The notes below the pieces were generated by a model. The model was not told the DNA's origin and searched no databases. It saw only the letters and a list, made by a program, of their open reading frames with translations. A stretch of DNA of 64,000 nucleotides from UBA7672 sp040398465 (GTDB lineage: Bacteria; Pseudomonadota; Alphaproteobacteria; Caulobacterales; Hyphomonadaceae): the NCBI GenBank assembly GCA_040398465.1, contig JBBAUA010000009.1, positions 18,649 through 82,648 of the forward strand, in the 5' to 3' direction. A program made the translations under genes and the position numbers. This document shows positions 7,742 through 17,005 of the stretch, piece by piece. The stretch's first letter is position 1; every line of letters begins with the position of its first letter.

Positions 7742-9847
7742 ATGGTTCGTCGGACATTCCTGCTTGGCGTTGCAAGCATTGCGTTCGTTGCGGCGTGCGG
7801 GACAGCAGCAGCGCCCGTCGTCGATACGGCAATGACGGTGGCGCAGGCGCCGGCAGCGCCGGCAGCGCCTGCTGTGGCTGTGACGGCCCCGAAGCCGAGG
7901 ATCGGCGCGTGGGGTTTTGATATCGCGGGCATGGATCGTTCGGTCTCGCCCGGCGTGGACTTTGCGAAATATGCGGGCGGCACATGGCAGGCGACGACCA
8001 GGATCCCGGGCGACCGCACGCGCTGGGGCGCGTTCGATGAGCTCCGCGAGCAGGCAGACGTCCATGTGATCGCGCTGGTGGCGGAGACGACCGCAAGGGG
8101 TGGCGCGCAAGGCACGGACGAGCAGCGGATCGCGGATTTCTATGCGTCGTTCGTGGACACGGCGGCGGTCGAGGCGAAAGGCCTCGCGCCGGTCCAGCCG
8201 CTGCTGGCGGAGATCAATGGCGCGAAGGATGCTGCGGCGCTGGCCGTGCTCGCGGCGCGGCCGGGATCGCCGGTCCCCTCGCCGATCGGCTGGGGCGTGG
8301 CGCCCGACCAGAAGAATCCGGACATCTATGTGCTGTCGGTGAACCATGGCGGGCTCGGCATGCCGAACCGCACCTTCTATGTGGGCAAGACCGCGAAGCC
8401 TGAACAGATCGCGGCCTACAAGGCGCATATCGCGAGGATGCTGTCGCTCGCGGGCGTTGCGGGGGCGGATGCGAAGGCAGAGGCGATCCTCGGTCTCGAG
8501 CTGAAGATCGCGGAGAAGCACTGGCTGCCGGAGCAGCTGCGCGAGCGCGACAAGACGTACAATCCAAAGACGCGCGCCGAGCTGAAGGCGATGGCGGCGG
8601 CCTATCCGTGGGATGCAGCATTCGAGGCCAGCCTCGTCGGCGCGGCGGATCGGGCGATCGTGCGGACGCCGGATGCGATCGGGCCGCTGGCGAAGATCTG
8701 GTCGGAGACGCCGCTCGAGACGCTGAAGGCGTATGCGACGTATCACTCGCTGCGGCGCTATGCGGAAGTGTTGCCAAAAGCGTTCGATGACGAGGCGTTT
8801 GCGTTCTACGGCAAGACGCTGAACGGGCAGCCGGAACAGCGCGCGCGCGACAAGCGGGCGATCGCGGCGCTGAACGGTGCGATGGGCGAGGCTGTCGGCA
8901 AGATCTACGCGGCGAAGCATTTCCCGGCTGACTCGAAGGCCAAGATGCTCGACCTCGTCGAGAACATGCGCGTGGCGTATGCGCAGCGCATCAAGGCGCT
9001 GTCGTGGATGAGTGCGGACACGAAGGAGCGCGCGCTCGAGAAGCTGGCGCTGTTCAAGCCGAAGATCGGTTATCCCGATAAATGGCGCGACTATTCTGCG
9101 ATGACGATCACCAAGGGTGATGCGTTCGGCAATGCACAGCGGGCGGCGGAATTCGAGGCGAAGCGGCGGCTGGTGCGGCTGGGCCAGAAGACCGATCGCA
9201 CCGAGTGGGGAATGACACCACAGACGGTGAATGCGTCGTACAATTCGGTTTTCAACGAGATCACCTTCCCGGCCGCGATCCTGCAGGCGCCATTCTTCGA
9301 TCCCAACGCTGATCCGGCCGTGAACTATGGCGGCATTGGCGCGGTGATCGGGCACGAGATGGGTCACGGCTTCGACGATCAGGGCGCGAAGTCCGACGGT
9401 ATGGGCGTGCTGCGCGACTGGTGGGGGCCGGATGACGTGGCGCGGTTCAAGGGCCTGACGGATATGCTGGCGGAGCAGTATTCCGCATTCGAGGCGCTGC
9501 CCGGTCTCAACGTGAACGGGCGTTTCACGCTGGGCGAGAATATCGGCGACAATGGCGGGCTGCAGGTGGCGTATGCGGCTTACCAGCTGTCGCTTGATGG
9601 CAAGCAAGCGCCCGTTCTCGACGGCTTCTCGGGCGACCAGCGCTTCTTCCTCGGCTGGGCGCAGGTGTGGCGCGGTCTGGTGCGCGACGAAGCGCTGCGC
9701 GTGCTGATCGCGACGGACTCGCACTCGCCGGCTTACTTCCGCACGATCGGTCCGGTGCGGAACATGGAGAGCTGGTATCGGGCGTTCGGCGTGAAGGAGA
9801 GCGATCCGAACTACCTGGCGCCGGCGAAGCGGGTGTTGATCTGGTAG
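7742..9847 (+). CDS. M13-family (neprilysin/PepO-like) zinc metallopeptidase, lipoprotein
   Basis: 701 residues from ATG 7742. Residues 1-20 form a lipoprotein signal (RRTFLLGVASIAFVAAC, lipobox VAAC), followed by an Ala/Pro-rich linker and the mature domain starting near GIDxxD-like GFDIAGMDRSVSPGVDF. The zinc site HEMGH (in VIGHEMGHGFDDQGAK) and the third ligand ENIGDNGG are in the last third. NASYNSVFNEITFPAAIL is the conserved M13 substrate-binding segment, and the C-terminus ends in W as is usual for the family. Predicted to be a membrane-anchored periplasmic oligopeptidase. Confidence 0.93.
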   Translation: MVRRTFLLGVASIAFVAACGTAAAPVVDTAMTVAQAPAAPAAPAVAVTAPKPRIGAWGFDIAGMDRSVSPGVDFAKYAGGTWQATTRIPGDRTRWGAFDELREQADVHVIALVAETTARGGAQGTDEQRIADFYASFVDTAAVEAKGLAPVQPLLAEINGAKDAAALAVLAARPGSPVPSPIGWGVAPDQKNPDIYVLSVNHGGLGMPNRTFYVGKTAKPEQIAAYKAHIARMLSLAGVAGADAKAEAILGLELKIAEKHWLPEQLRERDKTYNPKTRAELKAMAAAYPWDAAFEASLVGAADRAIVRTPDAIGPLAKIWSETPLETLKAYATYHSLRRYAEVLPKAFDDEAFAFYGKTLNGQPEQRARDKRAIAALNGAMGEAVGKIYAAKHFPADSKAKMLDLVENMRVAYAQRIKALSWMSADTKERALEKLALFKPKIGYPDKWRDYSAMTITKGDAFGNAQRAAEFEAKRRLVRLGQKTDRTEWGMTPQTVNASYNSVFNEITFPAAILQAPFFDPNADPAVNYGGIGAVIGHEMGHGFDDQGAKSDGMGVLRDWWGPDDVARFKGLTDMLAEQYSAFEALPGLNVNGRFTLGENIGDNGGLQVAYAAYQLSLDGKQAPVLDGFSGDQRFFLGWAQVWRGLVRDEALRVLIATDSHSPAYFRTIGPVRNMESWYRAFGVKESDPNYLAPAKRVLIW

Positions 9848-9868
9848 GCGCGCGCGGTTTGTGAGCCA

Positions 9869-9918
9869 GGCCTCATCCTGCGAGACGGCCGCTTTGCGTT
9901 CTCCTCAGAATGAGGCCT
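9869..9918. repeat. intergenic palindromic repeat, copy A
   Basis: An imperfect palindrome with arms CCTCATCCTGCGAGACGGCC and TTCTCCTCAGAATGAGG, lying between two convergent genes. Two related copies lie at 15392-15437 and 15462-15507. It resembles a REP-like element. Confidence 0.6.
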
Positions 9919-9972
9919 CGCGACGATCGCGTTGGAATAATGGAGTTGGGCGCGAAAGCGCCGGATCCAGCG

Positions 9973-10320
9973 TCAGTGCTTGTGGCCGCCGCGGCCGCAC
10001 ATGAGGTGGGTGTCGCTGGCCATCCACATCAGCTGGACGCCGGGGCTCCACGTCAGGGAGTGTTCGCCATCGCTCCAGACAATCTGGACCGGGCCCTGGC
10101 GCGGGGGCTGGTTCGGGAGGCGGTAGCTGGCGCCGTGGAGCCAGATCACGGCGTCGATGCCGTTGGCCGCCTCGGCGAAGTTGAGGACCATCTTGCTGCC
10201 GTCCTGGCATTGGAAACTCGCGCCGGTTTCGGGGGCGGAGGTTTGTGTCTGTGCGAGGGCGGCGGGGCCGGTCGCGCACAGGGCCAGAAGCGCGATGAGC
10301 GGGCGATGGATGGATGACAT
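9973..10320 (-). CDS. MliC-like (C-type lysozyme inhibitor fold) exported protein
   Basis: 115 residues from ATG 10320, chosen over a longer frame because it gives a clean signal peptide (RPLIALLALCATGPAALAQ). The mature part has the MliC pattern: an early Cys in FQCQDGSKMVLNF, a Trp/Leu loop GASYRLPNQ, SLTWSPGVQLMWM and a C-terminal Cys in HLMCGRG that would pair with the first. MliC proteins inhibit host or predator lysozyme in the periplasm. The classical SGxxY loop is replaced by HGASYRL, so inhibitory activity is uncertain. Confidence 0.65.
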   Translation of the reverse strand: MSSIHRPLIALLALCATGPAALAQTQTSAPETGASFQCQDGSKMVLNFAEAANGIDAVIWLHGASYRLPNQPPRQGPVQIVWSDGEHSLTWSPGVQLMWMASDTHLMCGRGGHKH

Positions 10321-10443
10321 GAGGTTGGCCCCGCGTGTGTGTGCTGGCAGAGTGCGCGATGGGGGATTAGGGTGCAAGGGCGGTCGTCGGAGACTGGGAT
10401 CGAGGCTTCGTCTCGGCTGCCGGTTGCCCCGGGGGGCCAGAGA

Positions 10444-11583
10444 TTACTCCGCCGCTTGCGCTGCGGCTTCCTTGGCGGCGCGCAGGATGGCCGCCCTCGC
10501 CTCGACCTGGGCCACGATCTTGTCGACCATTTCGGCGTTGGTTACTTTGTGGTCGGGCTTGCCGGAGACGTACATCATGCCGGCGTCCTTGCCGCCGCCG
10601 GTGAAGCCGAGGTCGGTCATCGTTGCCTCGCCCGGGCCGTTGACGACGCAGCCGATGATGGAGAGCGAGATTGGTTCCTGGATGTGGGCGAGGCGCTTTT
10701 CCAGCGTCTCCACGGTGCGGATGACGTCGAAGCCCTGACGGGCGCAGCTGGGGCAGGAAATGATGTTCACGCCGCGCGTACGCAGGCCGAGCGATTTCAG
10801 GATCTCGTAGCCGGCCCTGATCTCTTCCACGGGTTCGGCGGAGAGCGAGACGCGGATGGTGTCGCCGATGCCGGCCCACAACATCGAGCCGATGCCGATG
10901 GCGGATTTTACGGTGCCGGTGCGCAGGCCGCCGGCTTCGGTGACGCCCAGGTGCAGTGGCGCGTCAGTGGCGTCGGCGAGCTGGTGGTAGGCGGCGACCG
11001 TGAGGAACGGGTCGGAGGCCTTCACCGAAATCTTGTACTCATGGAAGTCGTTGTCATCGAGGATGCGCGCGTGATCGAGCGCGCTTTCAACCATCGCTTC
11101 GGGACAGGGCTCGCCGTACTTTTCCAGGAGATGGCGTTCGAGGCTTCCGCCATTGACGCCGATGCGCATGGAGCAGCCATGGTCCTTGGCGGCCTGGATG
11201 ACTTCCCTCACCCGCGAGGCGTTGCCGATATTGCCCGGGTTGATGCGAAGGCAGGCGGCGCCGGCCTTGGCGGCCTCGATGCCGCGTTTGTAGTGGAAGT
11301 GGATGTCGGCGACGATCGGCACTTTCGCGGCGCGGCAGATTTCCGGCATCGCGGCGGTGGACTCTTCGTCAGGGCACGAGACGCGGACGATGTCGGCGCC
11401 AGCTTCCTCGAGGCCGCGGATCTGTTCGATCGTGGCCTTGGCGTCCGAGGTCGGCGTGTTGGTCATCGACTGGACGGAGATGGGGGCGTCGCCGCCGACG
11501 AGGACGTCGCCGACGCGGATCTGGCGCGACTTTCGCCGCACGATGGTGCGCCAGGGGCGGATGTGATTGATGTCGTGGCTCAT
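10444..11583 (-). CDS. ispG: (E)-4-hydroxy-3-methylbut-2-enyl-diphosphate synthase
   Basis: 379 residues. An N-terminal TIM barrel (IRVGDVLVGGDAPISVQSMTNT, VADIHFHYKRGIEAA, LRINPGNIG) is followed by the [4Fe-4S] domain with CPSCARQGFDVI and the third Cys in IIGCVVNGPGEA; the Glu of NGPGE completes the cluster ligands. It carries out the penultimate step of the MEP isoprenoid pathway. It follows the rodZ-like gene on the same strand by ~80 bp, the same neighbour relation as in E. coli and many proteobacteria. Confidence 0.96.
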   Translation of the reverse strand: MSHDINHIRPWRTIVRRKSRQIRVGDVLVGGDAPISVQSMTNTPTSDAKATIEQIRGLEEAGADIVRVSCPDEESTAAMPEICRAAKVPIVADIHFHYKRGIEAAKAGAACLRINPGNIGNASRVREVIQAAKDHGCSMRIGVNGGSLERHLLEKYGEPCPEAMVESALDHARILDDNDFHEYKISVKASDPFLTVAAYHQLADATDAPLHLGVTEAGGLRTGTVKSAIGIGSMLWAGIGDTIRVSLSAEPVEEIRAGYEILKSLGLRTRGVNIISCPSCARQGFDVIRTVETLEKRLAHIQEPISLSIIGCVVNGPGEATMTDLGFTGGGKDAGMMYVSGKPDHKVTNAEMVDKIVAQVEARAAILRAAKEAAAQAAE

Positions 11584-11662
11584 GCATTTGCCCGATCAGC
11601 CGATTGGCGACATTTGGGCCTTTTGCGCCTGCCCGTAAAGACGGGTGCGCGGATCGGGCCCG

Positions 11663-12838
11663 CTACTGGGCCGGGGCGACCTGATCCGGATAGGCGTCCA
11701 GCGCCGGGTCGCGGACGGGGGGCTGGACCGGCGCAGGGGTGGTGGCGGCCGGCGGCGCAGATGTTGTCGCGTTTGCGGTCGCGGGCGGCTTCGCCGGACG
11801 GGGACGGGGCTTGGCAGGAGCCGGAGCGGGGCTTGCGCCGGTCGCCGGCTGGCCGGGGATTGCGAGGACGTTGGCATCCGTATCCGAGGCAACGGGCTCG
11901 ATGACCGGCGGGGCGATCACGATCGGTGGGCGCTGGGCCGCCTGGTCGACGCTCTGCGAGAAGACAGGGCCGCCGGTTTCCTGCAGCAGGCCAAGCGACT
12001 GGTCGCCGAGGCGCCATTCGAAGGCTGCGCCATCTTCGGCGGAGACTGTGAAGCCTGCGCCGACGCGGACGACGAAGAACTCGCCGGGGTTGTAGTAGCG
12101 GTGGACGTACTTGTCGCCCTTGGCCGAGCGCACTTCCAGCATCGAGCGCTTCAGCGCGATTATGCGGAGTTGCGGCGCGACGGGCTGGGCGATCGGGCCG
12201 ACGCCAGTGACGGCGGGCGAGGTTTCGGCGGTGACGGCCGGGGTCTTCTCGCCACTGTTGAGGAGCACGACGGCGCCGCCGGCGACAAGGGCGATCATCA
12301 GAATGCCAAGCATGGGCACCGCGACCGGCAGCTTGCGCGCGCTGGAGGAGGCCGGCGAGGCGATTTCGAGTTTTTCCGGGTCCTTCAGGATGGCGGCGCA
12401 TTCGGACAGGTAACGGTCGAGCGTGGCCTGCTCGTCCATGCCGAGGAAGCGCGCGTAGGACTTGATGTAGCCTTTCGCGTAAACGGGCGCGCCGAGCAGG
12501 CCCGGCGTCATGTCCTCGATAGCGCGGAGGTGGCTGAGGTGGACGCGGGTTTCGCGGGAGACCTGCTCCAGCGTGAAACCCGAATTCTCGCGCGCGGCGC
12601 GAATGGCGTCGCCAATTCGGGTGTGGGCGGCAGCGGCCTGGGCGGCGAATTCGATCTCGTTGTCGCTGACAACACGCAGGTGAGGCGCGGCGCGGCGGGC
12701 GCGCGGCTCGTCATCCTTGGGTTGTGCGGAAGCCACGGTCTCGGCGGCTGCCGTGCCCGTGTCTGTTTCGCTCGTCACGGGAACCGTCTCATCCGGAGGC
12801 GAACTGGGGTTGGTGTCGTCCTTGGCCACGCCGCTCAT
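11663..12838 (-). CDS. RodZ-like protein: XRE-type HTH, one membrane helix, DUF4115 domain
   Basis: 391 residues from ATG 12838 (upstream in-frame starts exist). After an acidic leader comes a helix-turn-helix (RIGDAIRAARENSGFTLEQVSRETRV, VYAKGYIKSYARFLGMDE) at ~70-150, a membrane helix (AVPMLGILMIALVAGGAVVLL) near 180, a periplasmic DUF4115 beta domain (RIIALKRSMLEVRSAKGDKYVHRYYNPGEFFVV) and a long Pro/Ala-rich tail. This is the RodZ architecture, which links MreB to the cell-wall elongation machinery. The ispG linkage supports the assignment. Confidence 0.85.
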   Translation of the reverse strand: MSGVAKDDTNPSSPPDETVPVTSETDTGTAAAETVASAQPKDDEPRARRAAPHLRVVSDNEIEFAAQAAAAHTRIGDAIRAARENSGFTLEQVSRETRVHLSHLRAIEDMTPGLLGAPVYAKGYIKSYARFLGMDEQATLDRYLSECAAILKDPEKLEIASPASSSARKLPVAVPMLGILMIALVAGGAVVLLNSGEKTPAVTAETSPAVTGVGPIAQPVAPQLRIIALKRSMLEVRSAKGDKYVHRYYNPGEFFVVRVGAGFTVSAEDGAAFEWRLGDQSLGLLQETGGPVFSQSVDQAAQRPPIVIAPPVIEPVASDTDANVLAIPGQPATGASPAPAPAKPRPRPAKPPATANATTSAPPAATTPAPVQPPVRDPALDAYPDQVAPAQ

Positions 12839-12948
12839 ATGTCTGTCCGAAACGGGAAGGCGATTACTGAAGACAAGCCTAACCCGATTAACGCCCACCA
12901 CCCTAACAAGTCATTATCAAGGTAAGAGGGTGCCGATACCGCTACAAC

Positions 12949-15243
12949 CTAAATCTTCAGCCCAAGCCCTGCTGCGACACTTAACATTGCGTTACGTATC
13001 GAGGGCGCTGGACCGTCGAGGACGGCTTGCACGTCCCGCGCCAGCGCGGTCATGTCGACCGAGCGGACCAGGAGTTTGACCGGCGCGATGCGGGAGGCCT
13101 GCATCGAGAGCTTGCGGTACCCAAGCGCGATCAGGGCGAGGGCTTCGAGGGGGCGGCCGGCGGCTTCGCCGCAAACGGTGATGGGCAGGGACGCCTCGTC
13201 GGCGCGCTGGCGCATGCGCAGCATGAGGCGCATGGCGGGACGGCTCAAAAGGTCGTAACGGCCTGCGAGACGGGCGTTATCGCGGTCTGCGGCGAAAAAG
13301 AATTGCATCAGGTCGTTGGTTCCGACCGATAGAAAGTCGGCCTTGCCCTTGAGCTGGTCGATCGAGAAGGCAAGCGAGGGTGTTTCAACCATCGCGCCGA
13401 CCTGCAGGCGGTTGGGAAGGTCGCGGCCGAACTTCACCGCCCACTCCATTTCGCTGTCGAGAAGACGGCGCGCGGCCTCGAACTCCTCGACGGTTGCGAC
13501 CATCGGGAACATCAGGCGCAGGGTCTTGCCGCGGGAGGCGCGGATCAGGGCGCGGAGCTGGCGACGGAAGAAGAAGGGGTGGTCGAGCGCCATGCGCAGG
13601 GCGCGCCAGCCGAGAGCGGGATTCTCCTCGCGCTCGCGGCGGCCCATGAAAGGGGCGATCTTGTCGCCGCCGAGGTCGATGGTGCGGAAGGTGACGGGGC
13701 GGTCGCCTGCCCGGTCGATGACGGATTTGTAGAATTGCGACTGTTCGTCGAGGCCAGGCATCGTTTCGGACGCCATGAACTGGAACTCGGTGCGGAACAG
13801 GCCGACGCCCTTGGCGCCGACAGCGTCGAGATGGTCGAGGTCGAACGAGAGCCCGGCGTTGATGTAGAGGTCGATTTCGACGCCATCGGTGGTGGTCGCG
13901 GGCTCGTCGCGCAGGCGGGACAGTTCGGCCTGCGTCTGCTCCGATATGGCGACGCGGGCCTGGAAGCTGGACATCATTTCGGCTTCGGGCCGGATGTGGA
14001 CCACCCCGCCCTCGCCGTCGATGATCATCAGGTCGCCGTCTTCGGCCCGTGTGACGAGGCCTGTCAGGCCGCCGACGGCGGGAACACCCATGGCGCGGGC
14101 GACAATGGCGGCGTGGGAGCCGGCGCCGGCTTCTTCCAGGGCAATGCCGGCAAGATGTGCGTCGCGATATTCGAGTAGTTCGGCCGGGCCGATCCGGCTG
14201 GCGACCAGAATGGCGCCACGCGGGGCGACGCGGCCGCCGCCGTCATCGCCGTTCAGCTGGCGCAGCAGGCGGTTTTCGAGGTCTTCGAGATCGTGCAGGC
14301 GTTCGCGCAGGAAGCCGTCGCGGGCGTTTTCGAGGCGGGCGCGGTGTTCGCGGCGCACGCGGTCGACGGCGGCTTCGGCTGAAAGACCGGTGCGGACGGC
14401 TTCGACGAGGCGGGCCTCCCAGCTCGGGTCATGCGCGAAGAGGCGGTAGGTTTCGAGCACGTCGCGGCTTTCGCCGAACAGCACGGGGCCTGCGCGGGTG
14501 AGCATGGCGTCGATCGAGTTGCGGAGGGCCTCGAGCGCGTCGTTGAGGCGGCGCTCCTCGAGTTCCGGGTCGGCGGCGAACAGGCGGGCGGGCGGGACGA
14601 CGGGGTCGTAGAGATGCACGACGCCTGAGGCGAGGCCTTCATTCATGGCGCGGCCGCGGAGTTCCACGGGGCGGGTCTGGCGGAGGCCGGCGCTGAGCGT
14701 GTCCGCGGCGGAGGCGACGAGTTCAGCCAGCACCATGGCGACTGTCTGGAGGGCTTCGGCCTCCTCGTCGTCATAGGCGCGCTCGGTGCGGTTCTGGACG
14801 ACGACGACGCCGAGGACGCGGCCGCCGCGCAAGATCGGCACGCCGAGGAAGGAGTGAAACGGGTCTTCACCTGTTTCCGGACGGTAGGAGAAGCGCGGGT
14901 GGGAGAAGGCGTCGGTCAGGCGGAGCGGACGGGCGGTCGAGGAAACGAGGCCGACGAGGCCTTCGTTTTCCTTCATGCGGGTGCGGCCAACGGCTTCCGG
15001 GCGCAGGCCCTGAGTCGCCATCAGCAGCAGGCTTTCGTCCTCGGACCGCAGGTAGATCGAGCAGACATCGGCCACCATGGTGTTGGCGATGAGTTCGACG
15101 ACGCGTTCGAGGCGCTTCGGGTCCTGCGCCTGGTTCGCCATGAGGGCGCGCAGGCGCGACAGGAGAAGCTTCGCGCCGCCGCCGCCCGCAGGCGGGCGGG
15201 GCGATGAAGGTCCCTTCTCTCCTGGCCTGCCGCGGTCTGTCAC
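12949..15243 (-). CDS. ptsP: phosphoenolpyruvate-protein phosphotransferase of the nitrogen PTS (GAF + EI)
   Basis: 764 residues from GTG 15243 with GGAGA upstream. Domains in order: GAF (~30-180; VCSIYLRSEDESLLLMATQGL, FHSFLGVPILRGGRVLGVVVV), EI N-terminal helical HPr-binding region, phosphohistidine motif GAGSHAAIVARAMGVPAVGG (~375), and the C-terminal PEP-binding TIM barrel (GVGLFRTEFQFM, FRTIDLGGDK, VGTNDLMQFFFAADRDN, catalytic Cys in ITVCGEAAGRP). It starts the PTS-Ntr phosphorelay, and the GAF domain probably senses glutamine or a similar ligand. It lies downstream of lysC, separated by two palindromic repeats. Confidence 0.96.
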   Translation of the reverse strand: MTDRGRPGEKGPSSPRPPAGGGGAKLLLSRLRALMANQAQDPKRLERVVELIANTMVADVCSIYLRSEDESLLLMATQGLRPEAVGRTRMKENEGLVGLVSSTARPLRLTDAFSHPRFSYRPETGEDPFHSFLGVPILRGGRVLGVVVVQNRTERAYDDEEAEALQTVAMVLAELVASAADTLSAGLRQTRPVELRGRAMNEGLASGVVHLYDPVVPPARLFAADPELEERRLNDALEALRNSIDAMLTRAGPVLFGESRDVLETYRLFAHDPSWEARLVEAVRTGLSAEAAVDRVRREHRARLENARDGFLRERLHDLEDLENRLLRQLNGDDGGGRVAPRGAILVASRIGPAELLEYRDAHLAGIALEEAGAGSHAAIVARAMGVPAVGGLTGLVTRAEDGDLMIIDGEGGVVHIRPEAEMMSSFQARVAISEQTQAELSRLRDEPATTTDGVEIDLYINAGLSFDLDHLDAVGAKGVGLFRTEFQFMASETMPGLDEQSQFYKSVIDRAGDRPVTFRTIDLGGDKIAPFMGRREREENPALGWRALRMALDHPFFFRRQLRALIRASRGKTLRLMFPMVATVEEFEAARRLLDSEMEWAVKFGRDLPNRLQVGAMVETPSLAFSIDQLKGKADFLSVGTNDLMQFFFAADRDNARLAGRYDLLSRPAMRLMLRMRQRADEASLPITVCGEAAGRPLEALALIALGYRKLSMQASRIAPVKLLVRSVDMTALARDVQAVLDGPAPSIRNAMLSVAAGLGLKI

Positions 15244-15391
15244 GGTGTCTCCGGTTGGGGTTGTGAACGAGCTTTAGCGGAGAATGGGGCGGACGTCATT
15301 GTGCGTGGATTTACTGAGGGGGCTTTCCGGTATGTTTTTGTGGCGGGGTTGAAAAAACAGCCGGCGCACAGGGAAAACGTCTGTGAGCACG

Positions 15392-15437
15392 CCCTCGTCC
15401 TTCGAGACGGCCTTCGGCCTCCTCAGGATTAGGCCTC
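15392..15437. repeat. intergenic palindromic repeat, copy B
   Basis: Arms CCTCGTCCTTCGAGACGG and TCCTCAGGATTAGG with centre GGCCTTCGGCC, in the lysC-ptsP intergenic region. It is related to the copies at 9869 and 15462. Confidence 0.6.
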
Positions 15438-15461
15438 AACAAACGCCGGAACCCTCGAAGT

Positions 15462-15507
15462 CCTCATCCTGACGAGCCGCGAAGCGGCGGCTCGAAGGAC
15501 GAAGGAG
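15462..15507. repeat. intergenic palindromic repeat, copy C
   Basis: Arms CCTCATCCTGACGAGCCGC and GGCTCGAAGGACGAAGG with centre CGAAGCGGC, 25 bp from copy B, ending just downstream of the lysC stop codon. The remainder of 15244-15391 shows no gene. Confidence 0.6.
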
Positions 15508-15518
15508 GGCTGCCTGCC

Positions 15519-16769
15519 CTACTCCGCGTCCAGCCCATACGCCGTGTGCAGCGCGCGTACGGCCAGTTCGGTGTAGCTGGCATCGATCAGGACGGAGATC
15601 TTGATCTCGGATGTCGAGATGACCTGGATGTTGATGCCCTTGGCGGACAGGGCCTGGAACATCGTCTTCGCGACGCCGGCGTGGGAGCGCATGCCGACGC
15701 CGATCACCGAGACCTTGGCGACGTTGCGGTCAACCGAGAGGTTCTCGAAGCCGACATTGCCGTTGAGGCTTTCGAGGACGGACTTGGCGTGGGCGGCGTC
15801 GCGGTCAGGGCACGTAAAGACGATGTTCTGGCGGCCTTCGGTCTTGGCCGAGGCCTGCACGATCATGTCGACGTTGACGCCCGCGTCTGCGAGCGCACCG
15901 AAGATGTTGGCGGCGACGCCAGGATGGTCTTCGACGCCGATGATGCTGAACTTGGCTTCGTCACGCGAATAGGCGACGCCGCTGACAACCTGCTTTTCCA
16001 CGATCTGTTCCTCATCGCACACAAGCGTTCCGGTATTGGGTTTTGGCACGGCGCCCTCGAAGGAGGAGAGCACGCGCACGGGAACGCGATGGTTCATTGC
16101 AAGCTCGACCGAGCGCGTCTGCAGCACCTTGGCGCCGAGGGAGGCCAGCTCCAGCATTTCCTCGTAGGAAATCTTCTCAATGCGGCGGGCCTTCGGCGTG
16201 ATGCGGGGGTCGGTGGTGTAGACGCCGTCGACGTCGGTGTAGATGTCGCAGAGCGAAGCCTTTAGGGCGGCGGCGACAGCGACGGCCGAGGTGTCCGAGC
16301 CGCCACGGCCGAGCGTCGAGACGCGGCCGTGATCGTCGACGCCCTGGAAGCCGGCGACGACGGCGATCTCGCCGCTATCGACCGAGCGGATGAATTCGGG
16401 ATTGTCGCAACCGGTGATGCGGGCCTTGCCGTGGGCTTCGTCGGTTTTCAGTTTCAGTTGCCAGCCGAGCCAGGAGCGGGCCTTGAGGCCTTTCTTGCGC
16501 AGGGCCAAGGCAAGAAGGCCCGCGGTGACCTGTTCGCCCGAGGCGACGACGACATCGTATTCATCGTCGAAGTCGGTTCCGTGCAGATCGGGTCCGGCAG
16601 CGCCGCGGGACCATTCGACCAGCTGGTTGGTCGTGCCCGACATGGCGGACACGACCACGGCGATCGCGCGGGTTTCGGCGCGGCGCGCGGCGACGATGTC
16701 CGCCACGTGCGCGATGCGCTCGAGATTGGCGACCGAGGTTCCGCCGAATTTCAGCACCAGGCGATTCAT
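15519..16769 (-). CDS. lysC: aspartate kinase
   Basis: 416 residues. The kinase domain begins LVLKFGGTSVANLER and includes VVVSAMSGTTNQLVEW, the aspartate-binding segment FQGVDDHGRVSTLGRGGSDTSAVA, and DIYTDVDGVYTTDPR. Two C-terminal ACT domains follow (FSIIGVEDHPGVAANIFGALADAGVNVDMI and VSVIGVGMRSHAGVAKTMFQALSAKGINI), the layout of lysine/threonine-sensitive monofunctional aspartokinases. It is the first step of Lys/Thr/Met/diaminopimelate synthesis. It is divergent from ubiG with ~236 bp between them. Confidence 0.97.
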   Translation of the reverse strand: MNRLVLKFGGTSVANLERIAHVADIVAARRAETRAIAVVVSAMSGTTNQLVEWSRGAAGPDLHGTDFDDEYDVVVASGEQVTAGLLALALRKKGLKARSWLGWQLKLKTDEAHGKARITGCDNPEFIRSVDSGEIAVVAGFQGVDDHGRVSTLGRGGSDTSAVAVAAALKASLCDIYTDVDGVYTTDPRITPKARRIEKISYEEMLELASLGAKVLQTRSVELAMNHRVPVRVLSSFEGAVPKPNTGTLVCDEEQIVEKQVVSGVAYSRDEAKFSIIGVEDHPGVAANIFGALADAGVNVDMIVQASAKTEGRQNIVFTCPDRDAAHAKSVLESLNGNVGFENLSVDRNVAKVSVIGVGMRSHAGVAKTMFQALSAKGINIQVISTSEIKISVLIDASYTELAVRALHTAYGLDAE

Positions 16770-17005
16770 GACCGGCTACGTCCCTTGCCCTTCCCCCGGG
16801 CGGGGGCGGATGACGGCAGGGTGTCTAAGGGCACACGCGGCGGAGGGCAATGCGCAGATTGCCATAGGCCCGTTTGCGGAAGAAATCTCCCCTGCCCGGG
16901 AGCCTTGTCCCTAACCGGCGCACTGCCTTGCCTCACGGTGAATTTTGCCTGGCCTGGCCGCCAGGGGACGTTGCGGGCGCGGCTTCGCGGGTCCAGATAG
17001 CAGTC

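Noticed and set aside
7685..9724. 679-codon open frame antisense to the M13 peptidase gene
   Set aside because: It is an Arg/His-rich shadow frame typical of GC-rich coding DNA; the opposite strand carries clear zinc-peptidase motifs.
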